Assembly (NCBI GenBank): GCA_963575745.1
Contig: CAUYUJ010009446.1
Span: forward strand, 1,228,759-1,292,758
DNA: 64,000 nucleotides
Origin: Prorocentrum cordatum
Lineage: Eukaryota > Sar > Dinophyceae > Prorocentrales > Prorocentraceae
Reading direction: 5' to 3'
The translations under genes were made by a program, and so were the position numbers. The notes below the pieces were generated by a model, which saw only the letters and a program-made list of their open reading frames with translations, did not search any database and was not told the origin of the DNA. Shown in pieces: positions 32,946-44,933 of this stretch; position 1 is the stretch's first letter; the number at the start of each line of letters is the position of its first letter.

Positions 32946-33566
32946 TACGTATAGGCCAGCCGATTGCTGCGGTTGTTCCGGGGTAGATTTCAGGCAGCGT
33001 TGGTTTGTCGTTTCGTGTTTGTTGGGGGTCGCAGAGTCTTGGGTACACCTTCCCGGTGCCTTGGCCAGATATCGCCGCAGCACATGATCCACAACTCATG
33101 GAGGAGGCACAGTAGGCACAGTTGTGACTGGCCGCGGCTCCCCTTCTGGATTATGGATAGGCTTTGCTGTGTGGAAGCACGCCAGGCTCGGCGCAAGAAT
33201 GGAGCAACGTGCGGAGCAGGAGGATCAACTAGACGTGACTTTTGGCGCTTGCACAATGGGGTCCCCCGATCGCTGAGCGCGAAGCGGTAGCAGCGGCTTG
33301 CGCGCCCTGGTTTGGCCACCCCGCATCTTTTGTCAAGCCGCGCGCCAATGGTCGTTCTTGCCTAGGGTAACTCGTGCGTGTTGCCGAGAAGAAGGGGCGG
33401 TAGGCGGGATTGGGAGGAGGGAGATAGGAGCTCAGAGGAGAGGGATCAGGAGCAAGGAGAAATGAGAAAAGGGGGTAGTTGGGACCAGGGTGTGGTGTGG
33501 TAGCGTGGGGGGAATGAGGGGGATTATGCTGATGATGCTGACGAGATGCTGACGAGATGCTGACGA
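32946..33566. other. Unique stretch without a recognised gene
   Basis: A 108-codon + frame at 32964-33290 and minus-strand frames overlap. Nothing in them was recognised. Confidence 0.45.
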
Positions 33567-33574
33567 GATGCTGC

Positions 33575-33636
<62 letters not shown>

Positions 33637-34223
33637 CTGGTGTTGATGATGATAATGAGGAGGAGGAAGAGGAGGAGGAAAAGGAGGGGGAGGAGGAGGG
33701 AGGAGGGAGGAGGGTGGAGGGAGGAGTGAGCAGAAGTGAGCGGGGAGGAGGAACGGTGAATGAGGGAGGAGGGATGAGAGACGAGACAGGAGGGAGCAGG
33801 GAGGATGGCGGGGGGGGGGATGGGAAAGGGGGAGAGGGAGGAAGGAGGGAGGAGGTGGAGGAGGTGGAGGAAGAGGACAATAAGAATGAGGAGAAGGAGG
33901 ATGAGGAGGAGGAGGAGGAGGAGGAGGAGGAGGAGGAGGAGGAGGAGGAGGGAGAGTCATGAGGGAGAATGAGGGGCAAGGAGGGAGGGAGGGAGATCGG
34001 TGAGACGAGGTGGAAGCAGGGAGACAGGAGAGAGCAGGACGGGGGATGATACTGATAATGATGATGACGATGCCGACGATAATGATGATGATGCTGATGA
34101 CGATGATAATGATGATGATGACGACGACGATGATGATGGTGATGATGATGATGATGGTGATGATGATGACGACGACGATGAGGATGCTGCTTATGATGAC
34201 GATGATGATGACGATGATGGTGC

Positions 34224-34272
<49 letters not shown>

Positions 34273-34325
34273 GCTGCTGATGATGATGATGGTGATGATG
34301 ATGATGAGGAGGAGGAGGAGACGGA
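33567..34325. repeat. (GAT)n and (GGA)n simple-sequence block
   Basis: (GAT)n at about 33567-33640 and 34040-34320, purine-rich GGA between 33650 and 33960. The long poly-Asp, poly-Ser and poly-His frames are artefacts. Confidence 0.95.
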
Positions 34326-34379
34326 AACGAAGGAGGATAATGAGGTTCTCACCACCTCTGCCCATGTGCGTTGCTTCCC

Positions 34380-34515
34380 GCCTCTCTCTTCTTCTCTTTT
34401 GTTGTTTTTTTGTTTTTGTTCCTCTCTCTCTCTCTCTAGCCATCCCTCTCTCTCTCCCTCTCTCTCCCTCTTCCTTTCTCTCATTCTCTCTCTCTCTCTC
34501 TCTCTCCTTCTCTGA
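34380..34515. repeat. CT-rich tract
   Basis: TCTC dinucleotide runs. It could act as the polypyrimidine tract of an upstream intron, since a possible exon starts 120 bp later. Confidence 0.7.
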
Positions 34516-34636
34516 CATTTTCTACCGTCTTCCCAGCGTCGAGTTTTGCGTCTTGGTCGTGCAGTACATTATGCGTTGAACGCTTCTTCCTCTATCCCCA
34601 TCTCCCCCCCTTCCTCTCTCGATCTGGACACCTCAG

Positions 34637-34750
34637 GTTCTTTCTGGACCTGGCTGTCCTGATCGCTGACCTTCTGGGCGTGGTTGCAGAGATCGTGTTG
34701 GCAGGGCAAGACTCCGTCGACATAGCCAGGTGCCGGGGAGTCCGTCGTGA
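34637..34750 (+). CDS. Possible exon of ion-channel gene (S3-S4 segment)
   Basis: After a possible acceptor (CACCTCAG, 34636) the + strand reads Phe-Phe-Leu-Asp-Leu-Ala-Val-Leu-Ile-Ala-Asp-Leu-Leu-Gly-Val-Val-Ala-Glu-Ile-Val-Leu, a hydrophobic segment with an acidic residue at the S3 position. It is followed by Asp-Ile-Ala-Arg-Cys-Arg-Gly-Val-Arg-Arg, which could be the start of a voltage-sensing S4. Voltage-gated channels have exactly this order. The S5-pore exon on the same strand lies 10 kb downstream. No exon for the rest of S4 was found, so the link is tentative. Confidence 0.3.
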
Positions 34751-34759
34751 ACTGCCGTT

Positions 34760-35035
34760 GTCGGGCGGACGGCGCCGGGGGGGCAATAAACGTGGGGGGA
34801 TCGAGGGGTGCAGGAAGGGTGCCCTAAACGGCCCCTAAGCTGCCACCGCGGGCCCGAAAGGTGCACAAAAGGTGTGCGTTTCTTCACCCCACGCTTATCC
34901 CCGTTAAAGAACTCCCGACATCGCCACCGCACCCAGAGTGTTAAGAACGGCGACATATCCACCACATCCTATGTCTCATGAAGGTCGGCGCTGGGGATTG
35001 GCCTGCGGCTGCAGCGCCACGAAGCGGCCGTCCCT
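34760..35035. other. Unique stretch, no gene recognised
   Basis: Short overlapping frames on both strands only. If the channel reading is right this is intron. Confidence 0.4.
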
Positions 35036-35216
35036 CCTCCTCCTCCTCCTCCTCCTCCTCCTCCTCCTGGTCCTCCTCCTCCTACTCCTCCGCCTCCTCC
35101 TCCTCCTCCTCGGTCGGTCTGTCGTCGGTCGGTGCCTGAAGACAGTCGAGAGCGCTGCCTGTGCCAAGTGCGATGGGAGAGCAAGGTAGGGAAAAAAGCA
35201 AGAAAGAGAGAGAGAG

Positions 35217-35295
<79 letters not shown>
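35036..35295. repeat. (TCC)n followed by (CAG)n microsatellites
   Basis: TCC runs at 35036-35113 and about 25 uninterrupted CAG units at 35220-35295. Confidence 0.95.
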
Positions 35296-35296
<1 letters not shown>

Positions 35297-37490
35297 GACG
35301 AGCAGAGAGGAGGCTCCTCCTCATCCTCCTCTCCCTACACTGCTTTCCGATGGCCTCATGCCCTGCGGGCGCACCCTCACGCCCCCCCGTCTCCAGCAGC
35401 AGTCAGGAGGGGAAAAGCCCACAGACACAAACAATCGGCGATTTCCATGAAAATATAGGAAAATGCGGGAAGTGGGGGGGAAGACGAAACTCCAGAAAAT
35501 GTAACAAATATAGGAAACCCTTGGTTTTAAGTCTATTAGTTTGTGTGTCCCTGGGCCTCTTTCAACAGAGGCGCCGAAACGAGGCCTGGACAGGGCACGT
35601 GATTTTGGGCCTCGTGACAGTTCGTCAGTGCGGGAGGGGAGCGGGATGGCAAGAGGAGTAGGAAAGGGGGGAGGGAGTCGAGGAAGCGCAAGCGTGGAGC
35701 AAGGCGTGTGCGGTAGCGACGGGCTCCGTTTCCACACGAGTTCGACTCGCTCCGTCGCCAGATCGGGTGGCACGGACACCATGTTGAAATGGGACGGTAC
35801 TTTCCCCGATCCGCAGATCTGGCGCCCGCCCGCCAGGGACCGGATCCTTGACCCATGTTGGCGCGTGCCGGAAGTCGGGAGGAGCCATGAGGGAGGTCGG
35901 GGCAGGAGGAGGGAAGGATGGGAGATGAGAGGAAGAGGGGAAGGCGAGGGAGGGGCTGGAGAAGGACGACCTTCCATTGTCCGGGGGTTCGCCACGATGT
36001 GCCGTTCTGGGAGGAGGAGGAGGAGGAGGAGGAGGAGGAGGAGGAGGAGGAGGAGGAGGAGGAGGCGAGGCGGAGATGGAGGAGAGTGGGGAGGACACTC
36101 CATCCCGGGGATTCGCTGCAGCCCTCCATCCTGGGAGGTGCCAGGGGCCTCCCCTGAGAGGGCTCGCGCCAGGGGGCGCAGGCGAGGCGACTCGTGCGCC
36201 AGGATGCGCAGGCGAGGCCAGGCGAGGCGAGGCGCAGGACGCGTGTACAGTCCACGCTTGCTTAGCGTTTCGCGCTGCCTGTTCAGGCCCACCGCGCTTC
36301 GGCGCGACACGCTCACCACTTCTCATTCAAGAGCCCGCCAAATTGCGATCTTCTTCCAGCCTCCCTCCCCGCGAAGCGAAGCGACACGCCATCAGTTCAC
36401 AGGACATAGCCTGTCGCCGGGGCCGCCGCCGCGACAGGCTGAGCAATAGTTCCTGACCGTAGGGCCCGCAGACTTTCCCCGTCGTCCTCTCCTGCCTCCT
36501 CCTCCTCCTGCTCCTTCCCCTGCACGTCCCCCCCATCGCTTTCCGTCTTCGTTCCTCCTCTCCTCCAATCTCCTCCTCGCGATGGGATGGTATCGAAGGA
36601 AGCAGACGGTACACAGGGCTCGCGATCTGAGTGAAATTCCAGGATATGTGCGGGCTATTTTGGCTCGACATGTGCGCTCGTTGTGCGGGTATTTGCGCGG
36701 CATGTGCCCCACATGTGCGGATGTGTTTGATATCAGAGCGTTCTGATCTAGTGGCGTATGCGGCATGTGCGCAGAGAAACGAAGAAAAAAGAACACTAGC
36801 ACTAAAATAATGAACCTTCTGATAGTGAGCACTGCGCACGCGAACGCGACTGGCTCGCGCCTCCCGCGCCTCCCTCCTCCCTCCCCTCTCGCTCCGACAT
36901 CCCGCGCTGGAGCGGTCGGCGGTATTAGCGGGCCGTCCGGGGCGCCCCCCCCAGGTACGCCAAGCTCGCCCGCTTCGGTGATCCGCCGCTGCGGAGGAGC
37001 AGGAGCAGCAGCAGCAGCAGCAGAAAGGCGGAGAGAGGAGGTATGGGGCGGAAGACGTGTCTGTGAGGTGTTCCAAGAAGGGCCTCGCTTTCGAGGACCG
37101 AAGAAGTTGCGACGGAATTGCCATCTATCCTTCGGCGGAAGCCGGCGGAAGTTAACATTGGCCTCCCAAGAGGTGACAATATTTGGGGTTTCAGGGTTTC
37201 TAGAACCCGCCATGTGTATGACAGACGCCTACGGCGAACAATCACCGCCCACTGCCTTTTGGAAACGCCTATGTGGCCAAACATTTGCCGAAGCTTGGCC
37301 AGGCTATTGGACTGTGTGTACACCAGCCGTTGGGGAGACCGCTGGTCGTATAGTTACTAAGGGGAGGGAGAGGAGACGCGGAAAAACGCTGATGATGAGG
37401 AGGAGGAGGAAGAAGAAGAGGCTTCTTAAGGGTCTCAAGGGGCTTCCTTAGAGTCAGGAGCGCGGGTAAGAAAACAGCACCATGGGGAAT
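35296..37490. other. GC-rich stretch, no gene recognised
   Basis: Overlapping frames of 200-330 codons on both strands reflect high GC and have no conserved features. A (GGA)n tract lies at 36009-36066. A mixed 80-codon + frame at 37118-37360 is the only part with normal composition, but I cannot place it. Confidence 0.4.
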
Positions 37491-37499
37491 AGTTGTCCC

Positions 37500-37695
37500 T
37501 TCTAGTATTGCGTCTCTCTCTCTCTCTCTCTTTCCATCTCTCTCTCTTCCTTTTTCCCAACCGTCCTGTGGTGGTGGTGGGTCCTCGTTTTGAACGGCGC
37601 CCGCGTCCTCCCGCTGCCCCCCATCCCTCTTCCCATCATGAGCATCACCGTCACCATCATCATCGTCATCATCATTATCACCATCATCATCAGTT
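37500..37695. repeat. CT-rich tract and (ATC)n tract
   Basis: CTCTCT runs at 37507-37545 and ATCATC/CACCAT runs at 37635-37692. Confidence 0.85.
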
Positions 37696-38760
37696 CGGCA
37701 CACCCCTCACACAGTTCGTGGCCCCATAGGAAGCTCCACCGAAGGACCCAGTGGATGCGTCCGCATGCATCACCGCCACCCATTACGGTACACCCCTCAC
37801 ACGGTTCTTGGCCCCATAGGGAGCCCCACCGAAGGCCCCAGTGGCTGCGTCCTCATGCGTGACCGCCACCCGTTACGGCACACCCCTCACACGGTTCATG
37901 GCCCCATAGGGAGCTCCACCGAAGGCCCCAGTGGCTGCGTCCGCATACGTCACCGCCACCCATTACGGCACACCCTTCACACGGTCCGTGGTCCCATAGG
38001 GAGCTCCACCGAAGGCCCCAGTGGTTGCGTCCTCATGCGTCACCGCCACCCATTACGGGACGCCCCTCGCACGGTTCGTGGCCCCATAGGGAGCCCCACC
38101 GAAGGCCCCAGTGGTTGCGTCCTCATGCGTCACCGCCACCCACTTCGGCACACCCTTCACACGGTTCGTGGCCCCATAGGGAGCTCCACCGAAGGCCCCA
38201 GTGCTTGCGTCCGCATGCGTCACCGGCACCCAATGCGGCACACCCTTCGCACGGTCCGTGGCCCCATAGGGAGCTCCACCGAAGGCCCCAGTGATTGCGT
38301 CCTCATGCGTCACCGCCACCCATTACGGCACACCCTTCACACGGTTCGTGGCTGCATAGGGAGCTTCACTGAAGGTCCCAGTGGCTGCGTCCTCATGCGT
38401 CACCGCCAGCCATTACGGCACACCCCTCACACGGCTCGTGGCCCCATAGGGAGCTCCACCGAAGGCCCAAGTGGATACGTCCGCATGCGTCACCGCCAGC
38501 CATTACGGCGCACCCCTCACACGGTTCGGGGCCCCATAGGAAGCTTCACCGAAGGCCCCAGTGGCTGCGTCCTCATGCGTCACCGCCACCCATTCCGGCA
38601 CACGCCTCACACTGTTCTTGGCCCCATAGGGAGCTTCACTGAAGGCCCCAGTGGCTGCGTCCTCATGCGTCACCGCCAGCCATTACGGCACACCCCTCAC
38701 ACGGTTCGTGGCCCCATAGGGAGCTCCACCGAAGGCCCCAGTGGCTGCGTTCGCATACCG
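37695..38760 (+). repeat. 90-bp minisatellite, about 12 units, open in one frame
   Basis: Units carry CGGCACACCCCTCACACGG, GGCCCCATAGGGAGCTCC, CCGAAGGCCCCAGTGG and GTCCTCATGCGTCACCGCC, 90 bp apart. Since 90 is a multiple of 3, the + frame from 37765 stays open through all units into 39195 (476 codons), reading a 30-residue repeat with His-Arg-His-Pro-Leu-Arg-His-Thr and Gly-Pro-Ile-Gly-Ser-Ser-Thr-Glu-Gly-Pro. The reverse strand is stopped by TAA in many units. Coding cannot be excluded, but the sequence is minisatellite-like and has no other gene signals. Confidence 0.85.
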
Positions 38761-38934
38761 CGCTCAGTCTCCTGTAGTTCGACTTATCGTCTTCGCTCGG
38801 ATTGTGTACCCCGCCACCCAATTCGGCACACCCCTCATGCGGTTCGTGGCCCCAAAGGGATCGCCACCGAAGAAGATGCTCACACTTGTGCTACCCGCAA
38901 CTGCAATGGTTGGGTCCTTCGCCAGGATATGTTC

Positions 38935-39070
38935 TTTTTTTTTTCTCTCTCTCTCCCTCCCTCTCTCTCTCTCTCTCCCCCTCTGTCCCTCTATGTTTAT
39001 CCTTATCTCTCTCTGTCTCTCTCCCTCTCCCCGCCTCTCTTTCACTCTCTCTCTCTCTCTCGCTGTCTTT
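38935..39070. repeat. CT-rich tract
   Basis: TCTCTCCC and CTCTCT runs. Confidence 0.85.
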
Positions 39071-39660
39071 GTGTCTATTGTGCCGACTTGTTTGACCTGT
39101 ACGTTTGTCGTCCCCCGCCCGAGCCTTGCTCGGGCTGTTGTGGTTTGAAGAAACATGCGTCGTGTAACATCGGAATGAGCATGGAGAACAGATGAAGAAT
39201 GCAGGAGGACCAGGATGTCGAGCGGGATGATGCCAGATTTCGGCGTTTCGCATACCGGCTCTCCAGCTCGTTCGAAAGCTCGCGCTCTTGTTGCGCATGC
39301 GTGCCTCACTAGCTACCCGTGGTGTGTAAGACATGCAAGGCGGATGCTGCATTACGCAGTCCTGGAAGGATGCGCAACAATGCGATGACGCTAGGAATCG
39401 AGTGACCAGTGACGACGATGCAGAGCTGAAGGTCTGCGACAGCACAAGGGCACCAGAGGACCGCGATCCTGCAAGTTTGATTGAGCAGAGCAGTCGGTGC
39501 AACCGAGTCGACCATGCCACCGCGCAAGGGCAGTCCAGGTCCCATTCGCAGGGGGGCAATGAGATCCGATGTCAAATGGACGAATAACGGGTCCTCGGGG
39601 ACATGGCATGGCCAAGTCAAACCTGCGAGTTGACAGCGCAATGTCCACTCATTGGAAATG
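39071..39660. other. Unique stretch, no gene recognised
   Basis: Frames of 80-220 codons overlap on both strands, none with recognisable features. Confidence 0.4.
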
Positions 39661-39747
39661 ACCCCTTGTTAGGGCCATTGAAGAGCGAACTTGGAGGGAG
39701 GGTGTATTCCAACATCGTTGATGAGCCTTTGGTTTGCAGTGGTCCTC
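39661..39747 (-). repeat. Dispersed repeat tail next to (GGA)n, copy 1
   Basis: On the minus strand it reads CACTGCAAACC, CATCAACGATGTTG and CCCTCCCTCCAAGTTC, matching 50190-50270 and 57765-57840. A purine tract ends just before it in each copy. Confidence 0.65.
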
Positions 39748-40250
39748 CTTCTCGCTCCTCCTCCTCGCTCCTCCTCCTCGCTCGTCCTCCTCGTTTGTCC
39801 TCCTCCTCCTTCTCCTGCTTCTTCTACTCCTCCTCCTTCTCCTGCTTCTTCTCCTCCTCCTTCTCCTCCTCTTCCTACTCCTCCTCCTCGACCTCCTCCT
39901 CCTCCTCTTCCTCCTCCTCCTTCTCTTCCTCCTCCTCGCTCCTTCTCCTCCTCCTGACACCCGCGAGTGGCGTGTCTGCGCGCCGCGCCCCGCTGTGGCC
40001 CAGGCAAGCTTGGCCGCCTCGTGCGGGTCATGGCCCTCATGCGCACGGGCCGGTTCACGAAACTCTACGCTAGGCTCCTGGCCTGGGCAGAGCAATGGGC
40101 TCCCCTTCCCCCCCTTTGCTTCGAGCTTCTGGCAGGGTGGTGGTGAGGAGGAGGAGGAGGAGGAGGAGGAGGAGGAGGAGGAAGAGGAGGAGGAGGAGGA
40201 GGAGGAGGAGGAGGAGCGAAGAGGAGCGAGGCGGAGGAGGAGGAGGAGGA
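39748..40250. repeat. (TCC)n and (GGA)n tracts flanking a short unique core
   Basis: Pyrimidine tract 39748-39957 and purine tract 40138-40250 are inverted relative to each other around about 180 bp of GC-rich sequence. The 40258-40325 sequence after the second tract loosely resembles the dispersed tail, so the block may be an inverted pair. Confidence 0.75.
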
Positions 40251-40325
40251 CCACCAGAGTACAAGCACGATGCGGCAGGGATGCTGCAATGGGCCCTCCC
40301 GTCCCAGGTCCCCTTCTTCATCAGT

Positions 40326-41040
40326 CCACGCAGGTATTCTTCCCATTTGCGGCAAGCGCCCCTTTGAAAGACGGCGTGTTCCCCTTTCGGAAAGTCAGAG
40401 CGCAACTTAAACTATGGGACACGTCAGTATGCGTTTCACAAATGAGGCTTTTTTGGACGGCCCGCCCTGTCTGCTTCCCTGATCCCTCACTACGGATGCC
40501 CTGGACCAGTGTCCCGGACGTGTGGACACGCGTGGACCTTCCGCAAACCTCGCGAGCCCGCCCACTTGATTCCTGTGCATTTCGCGCTGCGAACGCTGCC
40601 GCCAGGAATCTCACTCCGGGCGCGCTGGCTCGCGGGCACTGCGCATCGCGCGACGCAGGCAGGAAGCTCACTCCGAGCGTGCCCGCTCGCTGCCGTCGCA
40701 TTTCGCTTTGCCAGCATTGCTGCCGACGTTCCTGCCACGTGGCTCGCTCCGAGCGTGCCGGCTCGCATCTGGGGCGGGACAGCTCTTCCCAGGGTTCGCC
40801 TCGGGCCGGTCGCGGCTCGGGAGGTGGCGGGGGCACCTGCGGTCGCAGGAGGTCGTGGGCCGCCCCGCTCGCTGTGCGCATCTGTGCGCCCAGGCACCAG
40901 GCTGGTCTCCTCCTCGTTCTCCGCGTCGCACTGTGTCATGACTTCCGCGACGAATACAGCGAATGGTCGCCAACAATAGTTCGGGTTCCCCAAGCCGTGC
41001 TTGCGCGTAAGAGCTTCTGCGCTTTGAGGAGCTGGCCGTG
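40326..41040. other. GC-rich stretch with degenerate internal repeats
   Basis: Three diverged copies of a TCACTCCGAGCGTGCC-containing segment lie between about 40610 and 40775. A 435-codon + frame passes through from the preceding purine tract; its first third is simple repeat and the rest has no domain. Confidence 0.4.
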
Positions 41041-41139
41041 AGTGGTCAGGTCGGGCCGGTTTCGCCCTGTGGGGTTCCACGCGCCGTGGCCTTTAGAGCC
41101 CCGCGGGGTTGCACGCGCAGTTGGCCTCGCGGAGCTCCA

Positions 41140-41250
41140 CACAGCGCGGCGGTTGGAAGCCCACCAGGTTCCAAGCACATGGGCTTCCCCTCCACCGACA
41201 AATACACACGCGCGCACCTGGGTTCCACACACATGAGGTTATACGCAGAT
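41140..41250 (+). repeat. GGGTTCCACACACATG minisatellite, locus 1
   Basis: Short imperfect units with TTCCAAGCACATGGGCTTCC and GGGTTCCACACACATG. Related units are at 42805-43180 and 44020-44180. Confidence 0.5.
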
Positions 41251-41268
41251 GTATTTTTCACGCGCACA

Positions 41269-41270
41269 CG

Positions 41271-41327
<57 letters not shown>

Positions 41328-41550
41328 CCACACCCACACGCACACGCACACGCACACGCACACGCACACGCACACGCACACGCACACGCACACGCACACG
41401 CACACGCACACGCACACGCACACGCACACGCGCACGCGCACGCGCACACGCACGCGCACGCGCACACGCAGACACGCACACGCGCACACACGCACACACG
41501 CACACACACACACACACACACACATTCGCACACACAAACAAAAACACATC

Positions 41551-41582
<32 letters not shown>
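41269..41582. repeat. (CA)n, (CACACG)n and (TA)n microsatellite
   Basis: CA runs, then a long CACACG block (41335-41460), more CA, and (TA) at about 41554-41582. Confidence 0.97.
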
Positions 41583-41584
<2 letters not shown>

Positions 41585-41769
41585 AGACTGCATTGGCGCT
41601 TCGCGCCATGCACCTTGGTTCTTGAAGCTCGGCATGCAGGAGAGCCAAATATAGCGATGATTCATTGTTGCCGTTTGCGCCATCGTCGTTATAGTAATGT
41701 TATGTACTATCCTTATACTTCCTCTCCTCTTACTCGTAATCTTCCTTGTCTGCGAGCCACTCCTTGTCC

Positions 41770-42460
41770 TCATCCCCAGTTTTTATTGCAGGGGCTCCTC
41801 TTTGGAGGTGTTCCTGGGCCCCTCTCAAAAGCTTTTTGGGGACCTCTGGGGGCCTCCTGGGCGCCTTTTGGGGGCCTCTGGGGGCTTCTTGCGGCCACCT
41901 TGCTACCAACCACGGTCTCCCTGAACGACCGGGTCACGATTTGGAGTGCTTCGGGAGGCGTCTTGGGGCCATCTGGGGCTGTCAGCGGGGCTCTCTTGGA
42001 GCCATCTTGCGGCCCTGTTGGACCATGTTGGGGCTCTTTTGGACTGTTTGGAAGCCCTTTGACACCGTTGTGGGAGGATTTTTGGGGCCTCTTCGGCGGA
42101 CTCGGACGCACGGAATACCGAAGAACCGAATGTCCAAAAAATCCTTCTTTTTTTAAGGCAAAAAAAAAGGAAAGGAAAGGAAGGTATGTTTTTTTTGCAC
42201 TTGGAGGACCTCTTGGGGGTTTTCTTTGGGTCGTCTTCGGGCGTCTTGGGGCTGTCTGGGGCCGCGTGGGGCTCTCGCGGGGCCGTTTGGCCGCCCTCCT
42301 GACCGCTTTGGGCCCGCTGGCAAGGCCCCGCAGGGGCGTCCAGGAGGCCCGGAAGGCCTGGGGGACCCCTTGCAAGGCGTCCAGGGGGCCCGAAAAGCGC
42401 CAGATCCCGGGGGTCCGATTTTCGGGGGGGGGGGGGGTCCCACCCCCCCGGATTGTAAAA
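41770..42460. repeat. G-rich degenerate repeat block (CCTCTGGGGG type)
   Basis: Recurrent CTCTGGGGGC, CTTTTGGGGG and TCTTGGGGCC phrases without fixed period, with a G run at 42423-42436. A related but distinct CCTCCTGGGG block is at 58.2-59.5 kb. Frames on both strands are artefacts. Confidence 0.6.
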
Positions 42461-42800
42461 ATATAGAAAAGGGAATACACACACGCACATTTTTTGGCGG
42501 TTGCGGCCTCGCGCTCAGTGACGAGGCGGAGCAAGTCGAGCAGACAGCACAGCGCTAACGCGCGCGGCCGGGCCCTCAGACGCGGAATTGCAGTGGGTCG
42601 TCGCACATGACCACCCCTGGGGGGGGTGGGGACAGCACATAGCCATCCGGCCTTGGATGGCAGGGAGAAGGGAGAAAGCATTGGCCGCCGCCCACGGGAA
42701 CGACCCACTCGGAGGCCGCAGCGCGCACGCGAAGAGACACGGAGCCAGCAAGGAGTGCAGCGAAAGGCCAAGGCGACGGTCACAAAGCGGGTGGAGGACG
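42461..42800. other. Unique stretch, no gene recognised
   Basis: Overlapping frames on both strands, none with recognisable features. Confidence 0.4.
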
Positions 42801-42804
42801 AGGT

Positions 42805-43180
42805 TCCACACGCTTGGTGTTGCACGCGCGTGGGCCACATGCGGCTCTACACATCTGGTGTTCCACAAGCAGGGGGTTCACACAAGGGTTCCACACCCAC
42901 GCACACACACATGCGGATCCAAGCAAATAGGGCTCCACGCACGCACACATGAGGGTTCCATGCGCATGGGCTTCCACATTCATACACAGACAAACACACA
43001 CGCACGCACAAACACACACACACACACATACACTCTGTCACACACTCACACACACGCGCACGCACGCACGCACGCATGCACGCACCACACATACGCAAAC
43101 ATGGGTTCCATACACATGCGGTTCCGCATACGAGGGATTCCGCGCGCATGAGTTGCCACACGCACGCATGAACTTCGCAC
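42805..43180 (+). repeat. GGGTTCCACACACATG minisatellite and CA-rich, locus 2
   Basis: Imperfect units of GGTTCCACAC, CATGGGCTTCCAC and CATGCGGTTCCGC, with (CA) runs at 42995-43080. Confidence 0.65.
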
Positions 43181-43404
43181 ACGTGCGTTCACAATCACAA
43201 GACTGCTCGCCGCTTGGGCCCCACCGCCAGCCCAAACGGCGAGCATAAATCAGGCGTAGCCCCGCACGCATTCGAATGACTTCGTCCTCGAACTACTCGT
43301 ATTCCTCCCCGTCCTCCTCCCCATCCTGATCGTCGTCGTCGTCCTCCTCCTCGTCTTCCTCCTCATCCTCCTCGTCTTCCTCGTGTTCCTCCTGCTCCAG
43401 CTCG

Positions 43405-43935
43405 GTGTCCTATCGGTTGCGCCTTAGATTGCGCCCTCGGCGGCTGAGACTAAAAACGTCTCCTATCGGCTGTGCCATAGGTTGCGCCCTCGGCGGCTGA
43501 GAATAACACCGTCTCCTATCGGTTGCGCCATGCGGCCGAGAATATAATCGTCTCCTATCGGTTGCTCCATGGGTTGCGCCCTCGGCAACCGAGAATATCA
43601 CTGTCTCCGATCGGTTGCGCCATAGGTTGCGCCCTTGGCGGCCGATAATAAAACCAGCTCCTATCGGTTGCGCCATAGGTTGAGCCTTCGGCGGCTGAGA
43701 GTATAATCGTCTCCTATCGGTTGCGCCATAGGTTGCGCCCTCGGCGGCTGAGAATACACCTGTCTCCTAACGGTTTCGGTTGTGCCAAAGGTTGCGCCCT
43801 CGGCGGCCGATAATAAAACCAGCTCCTATCGGTTGCGCCATAGGTTGCGCCCTCGGCGGCCGAAAATATAATCGTCTCCGATTGGTTGCGCCATAGGTTG
43901 CGCCCTTGGCGGCCGTGAATAAAACCGTCGCGTAA
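43405..43935. repeat. GGTTGCGCCATAGG minisatellite
   Basis: About ten units of roughly 53 bp with CTATCGGTTGCGCCATAGG, TTGCGCCCTCGGCGGC and GAGAATA. A shorter array of the same core is at 54385-54560. Confidence 0.9.
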
Positions 43936-44019
43936 CGGGTGCGACCAGTCTGTTCACTTCAGTTCAGTTCTTTTTCAGTTCAGTTTACTTCGCGAGAAAC
44001 AAATTCGGGCTACGCCCGA

Positions 44020-44180
44020 AAGCACACATTGGGCCCCACATACATGGGATTCCACACACGCAGGGTTCCACAGACATGGGCTTCCACACGCGACACACGT
44101 GGTGTTCCTCACACGTGGGTTTCCACGCCCATGTGATTATACATGTCTGGGGTTCCACACGCATGTGGATATGACATGCC
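44020..44180 (+). repeat. GGGTTCCACACACATG minisatellite, locus 3
   Basis: About six imperfect units with CATGGGATTCCACACACG, ATGGGCTTCCACACG and similar. Confidence 0.65.
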
Positions 44181-44933
44181 TGCGTGCAAAGTGGACTACA
44201 CAATGTAGGTGATTGCTTCGCTGTCTGTAAGAGACCACATGCTGACAGCATTGGGCGTCTTAGTGCTGCCATCCGAGTCTCGTCTACATGTGCGCCTGTA
44301 AATTGTTTTACGTGCGCCTGCATGCGATGAGCTGAAAAGAGACCCAATGATGAATTGGTCGAGTGTGTTTTCGCTGAGGGGGTCGACGGGCGCGTGTGTT
44401 TGTTGGCCGCATGTTTCGTCTGGGGTTCTCAGCCAGATCCTGTAGTCAGCAGTGGGCTGCTCCTGGAAAATCGCTGGCTGTAGTTTCGATATTGTCCGCT
44501 TGTCAACAACGGGGGGAGGAGGATTTAACAAATTATTCCACAGCGGCAGCGATGTTCTCTGATCTCACAGATGCCGGTCTTACCAAGCACAGGGTGGTGG
44601 GTTCATTCACCCCGCGCGCAAATGTTCGCAAGGATTCGCAGCTCTCGGTACTTCTCTATTTGGCAGTCCTCCATGATCGTTTCCTCCCGCGAGGTTGATC
44701 CTCGCCGTGCGGAACTTTGCACAACCGCATCAAGTGCATTTCACTTGCAGCATTGTCAAGATATCCAGCTGCTTGTGGCAAGCCCTGCCACCGTGCCAGC
44801 GCAGCAATTTCTGTGGCGACACTTCGAGCACGGTCCAGAAGGCCGTAACATGTGGCACGTCTCGTCTTTGTAGTCCTCGATGGGCCGTACAGGAATGCTA
44901 CAGGACAGCAGTTAACATTATATCACAACTCAG

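Noticed and set aside
33229-34518. 429-codon minus-strand ORF and overlapping + strand poly-Asp ORFs
   Set aside because: Composed of GAT and GGA repeats, with no conserved sequence.
39734-41041. 435-codon + strand ORF
   Set aside because: It starts in a TCC tract, passes a GGA tract and ends in GC-rich sequence that is open in several frames; no domain seen.
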